Shown here in pieces: positions 46,444-59,400 of a stretch of DNA of 64,000 bases. Origin of the DNA: Branchiostoma floridae (Eukaryota; Chordata; Leptocardii; Amphioxiformes; Branchiostomatidae); the NCBI RefSeq assembly GCF_000003815.2, contig NC_049979.1:3818520-3882519 (forward strand). Direction: 5' to 3'. Position 1 is the first letter of the stretch; the number at the start of each line of letters is the position of its first letter. The notes beneath the pieces were generated by a model that searched no databases, was not told where the DNA came from, and saw nothing but the letters and a program-made list of their open reading frames with translations. The translations under genes and the position numbers were made by a program.

Positions 46444-47431
46444 GGTGCTGGTAAATCAACAATTGACAACAGTTCTCCTCCTTACAGAGCTCCTACTCCA
46501 GAATTACCTTCAGTTCGAGTACATCATCGGTTTGCCAGGCATTATCTTTAAAATCTCTTAAAACGGAGAAACAAAAGCACGAGAAAACCTAAAAATTTCC
46601 ACGTAGCTGCGATCATGTGCAAAATCTAATACTAGTACGCCGTGAGAACAAAATTGCTAGACTTATCGTTGATATACTTCATGAGTTTCTACATACGATT
46701 CCCTTAAAGTTATCTTTCTTCATCTTAATCTTCGATCAAAGACGATAAGGACATGCGAAACATGTAGTCAACATTCTAAGAAAGCCATTTCAGCACGACA
46801 TTGCGGTCTTAATTCTCTCCAAACTGAGAAGCAAGCTTATTTCCTATTTACAACAGGTATTTCATCGACAAACAAACACCACCGGGTTCTATAATCACTA
46901 AACAATGAAGTGGCAAGACGTGTTATTTTCTTCTTCTCAGCTCAAATTTCTTACAGATCAAAACGAGTATGGAAGATACACGAACTAGAGAGTCTACGTA
47001 ATTACATGGGTCGCCCGCAAGGGGCCCACAGACGTCACCGCGGAGGGTGGATGGAATGCACTACTGATCCCCACACCCGTGCTCATGGGGGACAGGGGGA
47101 GGGCTGTGTACCTAATACCTAAACCTGTACCTTAATACCTGTACCTGAACCAGCTTAAGCACAAACGGATACCATTTTTCTAGACTTAAGATAAGCAAAG
47201 AAAGTCCTGTCTCAAAGATTGACAATCCTGCCCTTGAGAATCAAGAAAGCTTGTAAATACTCATGTTCTGCGATAAGAATATGAAACCCCTGATAACTCA
47301 CCACTAAAAAAGACTGACGGCTTGTGTATACTTCCTTATCTACAAAACAGGTCCAGGTCTGGTACTGGTATCTAAGCTGCTGTACTGATTGCTAAGGTAC
47401 ACAACCCGAGACGGAGGGTGTGATGGGGGGT
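46444..47431 (-). other. hnRNP U 3'UTR
   Basis: Non-coding stretch between the stop and the polyadenylation signal. No repeat or second gene recognised. Confidence 0.5.
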
Positions 47432-50400
47432 CTAACGGGAAGAGCTGCTCCCGGAGCTCTGGTTGTAGTTGTAGTTGTAGTAGTTGGGGTACTGCTGTGT
47501 CTGCTGCCCCTGCTGATTCTGGTTCCCGTAGTACTGCTGGTATTGCTGATACTGAGGGGGAAAACACGGGGGGAGTTAACTTCACACAAACACTGCACAG
47601 CTTAGCTATTGCAGGTTTTCTATATTGTTACCAGTGGGCTCTTCCATAGCTAATGAGGGCGGCAAGAGGGGAAGAAAAAAGAGGAAAACCTATGGGAAGT
47701 TCGAATGTAAATATGGTTAGTCCGAAAGTACATTTAACATATGAGGGGGGCCGCAATGTCAAAATGATGTCCGTGTCCGGCACTGAAAGCTTTTCCACAC
47801 CAGAAACTGAACCTGGCCTTTGGTTGTGGGTTGTGGTACATTAGCAAGGAATGTTAGCGGAGTCCTGGTGATGTGTGTTGTTGGGTGGTTGGGGCATAGC
47901 ATAAAGAGTTAGGGTTAAGGTTGAAAGGTTGAGGTCAAGGTTGAAGGGTTGCAGTTACAAAACCTTTACCAACCTGTTGGTACTGCTGCTGGTACTGTTG
48001 ATACTGTTGGTTGTAGTTCCCGCTGTAGCCCTGCTGGTTGTAACCGGACTGGTTGTAGTTCCCGTAACCTTGGTTGTAGTTCCCGTACCCAGACTGGTCG
48101 TACCCCTGCCAGACACACAACGGAAGCTTAGTTAGTTAATCAGACACGCACGCCGAGGACTGTGCTAGCTACCGGGGGACTGCCCACTCTACCGCACTTC
48201 CAAAAGGTCTCGACTTTGATCCGATTAACTCCAGTGGCTGCAACACAACGCAGAACGCCAGGGAATTCCTCCTGTCTTAACTCTACAACTACTTTTTATG
48301 AAGAAAAAAAAAGAGATAAAAAGTTTCCTTTCTAGATGGTGAGCTTAAACTAGTGACTAGGTGTTGTCTGGTCGGCAGCGTCAAAGTCGAGGCCTCTCCA
48401 GGACGCCCTGGGGGGTGGGGAAGTCTTAGATCTAACATTAGTGAACCGTCGTCCCCCCACGCGCGTGTGAAAGGTGCTGTGTTAGAGGCGACATTCTACA
48501 ACTCACTACAGCAGTACAGGCATCAGCAGGCACTGGGAGGGGAGTGCTGTCGTCAGAGTAAGTTCCTCACACAGCAAGGTAAAAAAAGTTTTGTTTTCTC
48601 CAGCTGTACAGCATTAAGGATTACCAGGAAAGTTGCCACTCTTTTGGGGTGGTCCCGTTTGACACCATCATTAAGAATCCTGTCTGTGGTGGTCACCTGT
48701 CCACAAGTTATGTCTCTTGTATGGCTGTCTCCAGGACTGACTTTCCGTCCCGGGACAGAAATTTGCTTATTGGGACAGAAATGATAACAATTTTACCCCA
48801 CCCGTCCCAAGGATGACAGGAAACAATTGAAAAGGTACTTTTGAAAGCTTAAAATGACATATTTAACCAGGAAAATCAAAAACGTGGGCTCTCAAACAAT
48901 GGGTGGGACGGAAAAAAATTTTGAGCTGGAGACAGCCTTGGTCCCTTGAATGGTCTGCTTGGTCGGTATTGTTGGAAAAAGACAACAGTAACAAAATATG
49001 CTGTCAGCCATTTGTGATCTCCTAAGCCAGCGCTGCTGATGCCATGCTGTTGCTGATAAGCTATGGAGTTTGTGCTTTCTACAGACTACACCAGGCATGC
49101 ATTAGCCGGCATGAACCCAAGGCTGACGATGACCAGTGAAAAACAGGACTGTGTCCAACCTGGGAGCCGTAGCCTTGCTGGCTGTAGCTCCCGTAGTTCG
49201 ACGTGTCCGACGAGCCGCCCTACACAAACGGGAAAGGAAGATGCAACAAACACAACATGGTCAAAACCAGGAGAAACATCTGCCTTCTTCAGTCAAGCAA
49301 AAACCGCATGTCCGGCATGGAGGGCACCAAGCAGATGTTATACCAGCAAAATAAGCATTACAAACAAGCTTTCTTTCTCAAACCTTACCCTCACAGAATC
49401 AGGTCACATGGCTGCATGCTCTGGTTAACCACCACCGTTATCAGAACAAAATTTTCTGTCCCAACAACAGAAAATCTCACCCTTATCCAAAATTTAAGAC
49501 CACCAGGAAAAATGCAGATGCCAAACACACACCAAGAACAAAAACACCTTTTAGTATCCATTTAGAAATGAAAACCATGTTAACCTTTATCGGGCCACAA
49601 TAAAGTAACTAAGATACTTTCTTTTATCACCAGCTGTTTTTAAGCCACCATCTAACCTGATTCTGTGTGTAAGGTTTGTAAGTTAACAACTTGCTAACCA
49701 GGGAGAAGAAGACTTTTCCAGAAAAACTTACCCGGTTGTAACTGCCACCGCTGCTCTGGTTGTAGCGGTTGTACGAGCCACCGCCCTGGTTGTAGTTGCC
49801 GTTTCCATAGTTGCGGTCCCGGTTGTAGCCGCCCGACCCGTAGCTGCGGTCCCGGTTGTAACCGCCGCCGCCTAGATACGAGAAAACGCATATGAGGAAA
49901 CTGGGAAACGGAAACTTTGCTTTGCTCTCCCATTCCTGAACTCCATTTACTGACAACCCTGCAAGAAAGCTGGAGGAGACTAGTTTGCGTTTGGTCAATC
50001 TACCAAGGGATCTCCGAGTTTATATGCTTGCTGAAAAGAAAATACAGATATAGATATATTTATATGTGTACAGATACATACTATGCCCCACGTGACATAC
50101 CATACAACTGTAAGAACACGTACGGACACGTTACTGCCCTGGCGTCTACCATGCATTGCAGTTAGTGGCGTTGGGACTGTTTGCCAGTTCAGATGAGTAA
50201 AATCGTTAGGTAACGTGGTACAAACTGAGGCTGTGCACTGAACAGAGCGGCCAAAACGGTTGTATTTTGGCCGCGGACAGATGATTTGAAGATGTACCCT
50301 GGTTATATCGGCCTTGGCTATAAGATCTGCCTTTGTCGCGACTGCCCCATGAGTCGCGACCACCTCTGTCGCTTCGCTGTCTGTCACGATCACCTGGACG

Positions 50401-53400
50401 AAACATGAAACCATTCAGCGTCCCTTTGGTGCAACAAACTTTTACGTCACCATGGTGATCCAGCATTTACCTACACTCCACTATAACACACGTCAGCGGG
50501 ACGATACACCGTCGTTACATACTCTCCTTCGTTCTTCTTAACTCCAAATCTTTCTAATATTACGTGATCTACGTTTGCCTATGTTGTTACACCACTACAT
50601 GACCCTTACAACGTGCACCCCTGGAAGAAACACAATACGGCTGTTATGCCGCCTGGTGGCGACCCCTCACCTCGGTAGTTGTCGCGGTAACCGCCCTGGT
50701 TACGGTAGTTGTCAACGGTAACCACCACCGCCGCCTCCCCTCCAGTCGCGGCCGCCGCGGTATCCACCGCCTCCACCGTACCCGCCGCGACCGTAGCCGC
50801 CCCTCTGGTTCTGGCGGAACCTGTCAAAGCCACCTGGGGAGAGATGGAATAACGGCTACATGAAATTCATATACAGAACAGATAGATCACTTGACGATTC
50901 CTCAAGTCTTTTTTCATTGTAGCAATCAAATATAGCAGATTCACTGTGTCTTAGAATCCACATACAACGCACAGGTCGGGACTGCAGTGCGTATCAAAAC
51001 CATACATACCAAACAGCAATGGCAATTTCATTTTTCTTTTGTTTTCAATATAGATCTGGCTACCATGGGCCACAACCCATTTGTTATTGCAAATATGAAC
51101 AAGAGTAGCGGGAGTTGTCAGTATAAATGAAAACACTGTATATTGGTCAATGAGTTTTTGTCCTATTTTTACAACAATGATGCCTACGTTTCTGTGGGTA
51201 ACAACTGAACATCATCAAAGTTTTTTATGCAGATACAAGCTACTGATAAGTTAACCCACCTGGCCGTCCGCCGCGCTGGTCCCGGAAGCGCTTGGGCGGG
51301 GGGCCGTACTTACGCCCCTCCTCGCGGTACGTGTCAACGAGCTTCTCAGCCTCTGCTTCTTGCAGCTCTATGTACTCCACAGTCTCGAACAGATCCCCAG
51401 TGTGGGGCAGGGTGAAGTTAGCTGTGGGGTGGGGAGAGAAGAGAGGAGACCCAAGTCAGCGTCAGCCTGGCGTAGGGCCCAGCGGCCCGCAGGCGACGTG
51501 GGGCAAGCCGCTGCGGCCGGTGGGCTCCGTCAAACACAGCAAACAGCCAAGAGGAGAAAAGCAGGGGGGGGGACAGACAGCGGGGAGGGGGGTTCCTATC
51601 TCTGGCTGACAGAAATGACAGCTTTAACCAAACATGTGTTAGCGATACCCTATCTGGACAAGAGGGGGAGACAGCACAATGAAGGATGGGTTGGCGGTTG
51701 GTTGGATGGGGTGAATAGATGGATGAATGAAGGAAGCGGGGAACAAACAGTTGGCATGTTTTTTGGGCACGCGGCCTTTTTCCTACCTTTCATTTCCAAC
51801 ACGGCTTCGTCTGGAACCTCCTTGCCCTCAACTGACGTACGCTTCTCACACCTTTTTTTGAATTCCTCATCGGTCGGCACTACTACGATAGCTTTGCGTT
51901 GGAAACCCTCAAAAGGGGTCATTTTTCGTCTCCTTGCTGACGCATACACATTAGTCTAGGCGATGGTGACAAGAGAAGGAATATTATTCAGCATTAGAAG
52001 AGTTCTCTGGAGCTCTGCAATGAATATGACATCCAAGACCATTAGTGATCATCAGGTAGGTACACAACAGTACGGTACGGGCTCTCTACCCCTCCCCATC
52101 CCCGCCCCGAGCGGCACGGCCGCTACTCTCCCCACTCACCTGCATCATGGCTACTTACCGCCTCATCCTCTTCTGTGACCAATCTTCCAGCTCTTGAAGC
52201 TACGCTAGCTAGCTAAGTCAAGTCCAGGGACCCAGTGTAAGGGGGCTTAGTTACTTCTCCTGTTGCAGTGGACAAACACATGTCTAACATCCAGTACTAT
52301 GTCTCGTACTCTTGTACATAAGTCGGTCTTTCACAACAGCTCTGTTCACAATGTTGCTGATAGGTGTTCCATCAGTATTGTACTCTTCTACTAGCCATAC
52401 ATTAATTGAGAGGCCTATTTTGATACACTTGAATTGAGTAATCATCAGCACTTCTTCCATAACAAAAGTGAGGCTATTAAACTGCAGGTACAATACAAGG
52501 TCTCTGACAGTCCCTAACATGTAATTCTATATCTTACACACACATAGAAACAGTGGTGTATCTAACTCTTCACATATTGTAACAGTAGGTAGGGTGTAAA
52601 CACAGAAACATAGCTATGACATGTAGCTCTTACAATCTAGTGGTAAGTGTTAACTACCTCTTACATGTATACATTTGTACATTTGTATTCATCCAAGTCT
52701 TATTGATTGATAACAATTTTTTTAACTTATCCTGGGTAACATCAAGATAGTCTTATTAGTACATACATTGACTTATTTCTGGACTCTTAGCCATAGCCAA
52801 GTCCTAAGGTACATTCTTACTCCTTCAGAACTAAATCGTAAAGTACTTTCTTACTTCATTGCACATGATCTTGACATGTCTTTACATGGGTCCCCTGGAC
52901 TTTTCTTACGGACTTCTATCCAACTATAGACTATGGATTTAGCACTAGTTGTGGTATATCCTAGGCATTACTGCACCCTGACTGTCTGACTGACGGTAGG
53001 AAGAGGAAACCATACTCACCTCGGGACGACCCTGTATGGAGAGACTGAAGAGTAAGGAAGGCTCCACTCACCTGACACTTGTAAGAAAACTTCCAGCCAG
53101 TCTCCAAGACCTTGATCTTACCTTGATGCTGATCCAAGATGGTCTCTGTTTCTTATACTTACCTGGGGATCTTACCGTACTTACCTTGATTTCCAACCAT
53201 TATATCCTGCTATGTAAAATCTACACACAGTATTTACTTATATGAAACAATTGTAACAAGCAGACTGTAAGCAAGGGAAGCTATACATTCTCTAGATTGT
53301 GTCAACAGTCTTACTTTGACTACTACTCCCCTTGTCACCACAGAATAAGCCTTATACATCATTACATGTCTTAAGGCACAACAATGAGACAATGCTTCTG

Positions 53401-56400
53401 AATATTCTTCTTATAGACAAAGTAACAGGTGACAAGTTCGTCTCTCAACTCAAGAAGGCCTCTGGGACAGCCCGATAGAAAACCAAGATGCCGCCTCAGC
53501 CTGAGTCAACGTCAGCAAAATAGGGTCGAAAGAGTCCTCAATGCCACACTTACATAGAGTAAGCTACAGTCCATTCTTACTTGCCCCCTTCTACACTTCC
53601 TATTCCTCCTTATACATAATGGCTACTTGCGCCTTACATTGGGTACTTAAATTGCACTTAAAGTCCTTGAGTGTTCCGTTCCGTAAGGCCAGAGATATCC
53701 GGGTCAATGCCTCCTGCGTCCAAGCAGTTCAATAAGTCAATATGTAAACCGGCGGCAAAATCCTTGAGCGTGCGTCCGTGGGCCTTGTTCTGCGGCGGCT
53801 GGGTGTACGTAAAACCCAGGCATTACTGAGTACATGGGTGCTGTCCAGCATGGGTCTATGCAGAACCCAGGTATTACTGAGTACATGGGTGCTTGTCCAG
53901 CATGGGTGTACCTAGAACCCAGGTGTTACTGAGTACATGGGTGCTGTCCCAACTGGGTCTATGCAGAACCCAGGTATTACTGAGTACATGGGTGCTTGTC
54001 CAGCATGGGTCTATGTAAAACCCAGGCTTTACTGGGTACATGGGTGCTTGTCCAGCATGGGTCTATGTAAAACCCAGGCTTTACTGGTTACATGGGTAAC
54101 CTGAACCATTGAGCTGTTCAGTGCCAGGGGTTCCAGAGTTACGGCCATAAGCCATGTTTTCCTCCTAAAGCACTGTTTCACATGACAGTACATTTTTCCC
54201 CACTTACAGTACTTAGGGCATACCTAAACCTTCAGTAGGTTTTATCGTACCAAGCCTTATAGTAAGTACAGCTAACTGTGAGGCATTGAGGACAGTTTTG
54301 AGCAAGTTTCAGGGCAGCCTTGGCGGCACCTTGGGCACCCCCCCTGCTCCATACCCCCCCTGTACCGTACCTGGTCCAGGATGAAGTTGCGCTTCTTACG
54401 GCAGGCGATCTCGATGATCCTGTTCAGACACTTGGTGGCCGTCTGGATCAGGACGTCCCAACGCCCCGCGTAGTTCCGCTTACGGGGCAGGCCCATAACC
54501 TGAACAGGAATATTGGAGTCCAGTTAACAAACATATAATAACAATAACAGGCTTCAATCAAAGAGTGCTTTTTTTTTTCTTCTTTAAAATGTGTCAAAAT
54601 GTGTCAAAATACTGCTACAACATAGACAAATCATGTGTTGAAGGCAGTACTGTTGGAGTGTTTCGTCTCATAGTGTCATGAGAAAGGACACTGTAAGATA
54701 GCGACACACACGTTTCTTTCTGCAGAGGGAACGCCATACAAGTAATAGGTACTGCTTGTCTGGAACTAGTTCTGCAATCAAAGAGTATACAATAGCAACC
54801 ATCATTCAATGTTCACTAAATTTGAGTTTGTCTTCACATGCCCAATAAATTCAAGCCTCAGCGTACATACATCGTACTATCTTCCTGTTATACTGGCAAA
54901 CATGTTCTTTCCAACACAAGTCCTTTGATTGTCAGGAGACGAAGCTCCAGTTACAATGCACTGACATTCGAATATGGAGCAAGGTATGTTCACACATGCC
55001 ACACACACACTAACAGCACAAACACACCACAAACACACACACACACTCCCTCTCACACACATCACCACACCACACCAAGCCTTCTGCTCACCTTCATCTT
55101 ATCCATGATGAAGTTGGTGCCCAGGATGTTGTACTTCTTCTCGGGGTTGCCCTTCATGTGGCTCTCCGCCCAGTACGTCTTCCCCGAGCCCGGCAGGCCC
55201 ACCATCAGCAGCATCTGTACAGAACACAGGGCACATCACTCACTCCACACGCCCAGGGCGCACATGCATACACCAAGCCTGCTATAAGCCTGTTCATGGT
55301 TCCAACTTCGCATGCACCCCAAAATCCACCATGCGTACAATATGTCAATGGTGAAGGCCCCCTGAGACGAACCAAACATGCTTGGACACGAAACAAGCAA
55401 AGTCTGGACAACTGACAACAAGTGTTTACAACTTAGGGGCTTTCACCGTTGACATATTACCCACAATGCATTTTGCCAGGCACGCTGAGTTGGAACCGTG
55501 CACCACCTTACACCTGCACGGCCCCCAGCTCAGTAATACTAACCAACTGCACGTTTATAATTCCCACATTCTGGTGTCTTACATTCTTAGACTTAAGCCA
55601 GTTTGACTGTTTCCAGGTTCAAAATAGCACTTTGAGGCTCATCAGTAAGATGCAATGTTTTCTTCAAGGATTAAGACACTTCGTCTGATTTTTCTTTATC
55701 TTTAAGAGTCAAGAAGGTTTCTGATTCAACACATGCTGCTGTTAGCTTTACAGCAGTTCAGGATTTTACGTTTATTTTTCACGTTTTAAAAGTTTTAGGG
55801 GGAGAGGGGTTTGTCAAAGCTGCAGAAATGACAGAATGTACTGGTTGTTTTCTGGTAGTTACCTCAGGCCCGGTCGACTCCCCTGCAGTCTACAGAAGAC
55901 AAAGAGAATGGTTCAAGTCCAGTCACACAAAACCGCCCACCGCCGCCGGAGGGGCGGCACAGCATCCGCTCCGTTTTACCAACAAATGCCAGAAATTTCA
56001 GAAATGGTCCTACTTTTTAGGCTCCGAGAGAATGTGATTTTTGCACAGCGAATTACGTGGTATTTCAGTTGCCGATTTTAAAAATGTTCCCCTTCCAACA
56101 AGGCTGGTAGACTTTCCACAACAATTGATACAAATGTTAACATTTTCCACAAGGGTTAAAGTTGACAGTGGCGCATCTGATGTTACCTCAGCGTCCTTCT
56201 TGGTCTCCGGCCCCTTGGTTCCTCTCACCCTCTCCTCCACAGCCACCTTCTCGATCAGCTCAAACCCTTCCTTCAGGGGGAACCAAGGCTCCTCCTGGGC
56301 AGGCACATAGAAACAAACACGTCTTAGAAATGACAAGACATGTAAACAGTTAGCTTACCAACAAATGTTTTCTACCAGCTCAAAACTGGGAAATTTTCCT

Positions 56401-59400
56401 TTCAACAAGTCAGACCTGGCAAAGATACTTCATGCAAAGTCAAGAACACAGAAAAAGACGAACACATATGCAGGCAAACCAAATACAATACAGCCAAACT
56501 TGTACCGCCTTTACCCAAGGACCACCTGGCAAACATGACCATTTTTTGGTCCCTCAGATAATTTTTTCCTATCAACCCAAGCATTAAGAATCCTGTCAGA
56601 CAGTATAGAGACCACCTGTCCACATTGACCACTTTGTCCCTCACCGAGTGGTACTGTACTATACTCCACTTCCCCTGGGGGAAATAACACGAGCCCTGAA
56701 AGGTGTAGGAAGTTGAAATGGAGCAGCTGTGTCACACAGAACGGGACTTACCAGCTGTCCGAAGTTGAACTCCACGGACTGGTTCTTGCAGAGCACGTGC
56801 GGGAAGAGGGCGCGGTCCTCCATATCCTCCTCGATGACGAAGGCGTCGCCCTGGTCCTCCCCGTTCTTGGTGAAGGAGATGGTGGGCTGTTCCGCCGTGA
56901 AGTCCTGCAAGGGGCCAGAAAGTTTCCTTTTAGCACATTCCAAGTCAATCATTTTGATTTCAAATAGAAAAGATCTTAGTAATGTTCGTATTACTGAATC
57001 TTTAAAATTAAAAATGAAAATTGGAATATGTTGGTGGTGGAACACAGGATTTTGTTGTTTTCCACAACTAGTAAATCAATCATTTTTTTAAGAAATTATT
57101 TCAGATAAAAACATAAGTGTTACAATTTAAAACGTTAACTATATTTGAATTTTTATATTTGAAAGGCACAGAGTCCCAATTTTTCAATCTTGCATGTGTC
57201 ACCACTACTTTGTTCTCAGTAGTTAAATCTGATGGTGTACTGTATGCCCAGGCAGGGTATGTAGCTTACCACATAGCAGCCCATCACGTCTCCGGCACCA
57301 AACCGCTCCCCGTAGTCGTTAAACTTGCAGGCAGTCGAGGATTTGGCCGTGCCTCCGTAACCGTAGGAGAACGGCTCCTCTCCTGTACAGGAAACAAACA
57401 TTAGTGCTCAAACTCTCGGGTGCTGTGCATCTTCAAACTATTCACTCACTCTTGCACGTGGTGCATCAAGCCAAACAAGTTATAAATATTCACTTCAAAT
57501 TTTCCACTGAGGCCTCTTCGCTGCAAAATCACTGCACCAGAAATGTGCAATTCCACTGTACTGTACAACTTGTAATGCAGCAAAAACCCTCCTTTGTCCT
57601 TTTACCATTAGATTTATGTAACATAAAATTTCAAGAACTTACAAATGTCTGTTGTTCCTTGTGTGTCCTTTATGCTATCATAACCAAGAGTTATCATTGT
57701 TTTTGTTTGTTTGCTTGTGTACTTACCCAGCTGGATACTGTAGAATATACTACTCCTAACCACAGGTTATCATTGTTTGTTTGTTTGTTTGTTTGTTTGC
57801 GTACTTACCCAGCTGGATACTGGAGAAGTCGATGGACCAGCCCACCCTGCTGACCACGGGGTCCGGCTCGTCCGTTGGGAGGTGCTTCACATCAAGGTCT
57901 TCCGTTATCTGTCAGAAGTAACAAACAAACAGCTGTTAACATCCACTGGTAACACTCTACCAAACAACAAACAACTGTTAACGTCCACCGACAGGACTGT
58001 ACCAACGAACAAACAACTGTTTTCATCCACTGGTAGCACGGTACCAAACAACAAACAACTGTTTACATCCACTGACAGGGCTGTACCAAACAACAAACAA
58101 CTGTTTACATCCACTGACAGGGCTGTACCAAACAACAAAACTGTTTACATCCACTGGTAGCACTGTACCAACAAACAAACAACTGTTTACATCCACTGGT
58201 AGCACTGTACCAAACAACAAACATCTATTTACATCCACTGGTAGCACTGTACAAACAAACACAACAGAGCAAACAGCACGGGCAACTGCTGTACAAAAAA
58301 CATGGGCTAAATTAAAACAATCCTTGTACAGCTCATCCCTTCTTTATTCAGTTATCATAGTTTTAATGGGTCCTGTCCAGAGTCATGTCTACATAACAAC
58401 CACTATACAGCCAGGGCTCGAAATTCATTTTGGGGTTAGGTGCACTGGTGCACCCAGCTTAAAATTTGTGGGTGCACCACTTAAATTTAAGTAATAACCT
58501 AATAATAAAACTTAGTTACAAGCTATCAAATTCTTAAACAAGTACCATGACAGAAATTTTTATTTTTTTATCTTTCTAACACTTAGATGTCAAGAATATG
58601 ATGTATACTAGTATACTTTGATATCTTTACATACATAAACCTGAGAAAATAATTGGGTGCACAGCTCCAATATTGGGTGCACCTGGGTACACATGCACCC
58701 AGTATTTCGAGCCCTGACAGCTGATAACCGTTGTTCCTATACATCAGCTGAAAATGGCAATTATGTCTTGCTTTCAGGCTGTGGTAGTCTGTGGTTCACC
58801 TTACCTGACCCAATGTTTGTTGTCACTTGTATATCTGTTGCAATAGTTTGAATGTCTGAAGCTATCACACTTATATGCATGCCATATAGGTGAAATACAC
58901 CTGTTCTCTCACCCCATGCAGGTGTTAATAAACTTAATAAAACCCACAGATACTGACCTTGACTTCGAAGCACACCTTGCCCGCCTTGACGCCCCAGGTG
59001 GCGCGCGCCCCGGCCCACAGGAACGCGAAGCCCTCCACGTTAAGCGGGTAACCCTTCAGACCGTCACGGGAGATCTTGAAGTGCAGATCAGAGTTGTCTG
59101 CCAGGGACAGAAAAGGAACATGTAACCACAACCTAAGAACTCAAAGTTTTAAATGTTTCCAGAACAGTTTGCCTGTTTGTCTTATCTTCATCAACCTTTC
59201 CAGATCAGAGTTGTCTACAGATGGACACAAAAATTACAGTTGTCAACCTTAGACTGAGTTATCTAAAGATACAAAACATCATGTTTGAATAATCTAAGAA
59301 ATGGCAGTTCAAAATGTTTACAGATCAAGTTCTTACAGGCAGATGCAAAAATAACAGGTCAGCCCAATCTTAGACGAAACAGTTTTGGAATCTTGTTTCC

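Noticed and set aside
47620-47900. Possible extra coding exon in the hnRNP U 3' part (plus-strand frame 47653-47844)
   Set aside because: Exons 18 and 19 join in phase without it and no GYN-type repeat is encoded here.
52140-52185. 14-nt or 33-nt cryptic exon with tandem GTAAGT/GTGAGT donors in hnRNP U intron 11
   Set aside because: The short form shifts the frame and the long form contains a stop; only donor-like sequences support it. A poison exon cannot be excluded but is weaker than the 12-nt candidate.
57905-58262. Repetitive reading frames of 77-79 codons on the minus strand
   Set aside because: They come from the 45-bp minisatellite and have no initiation or splice support.
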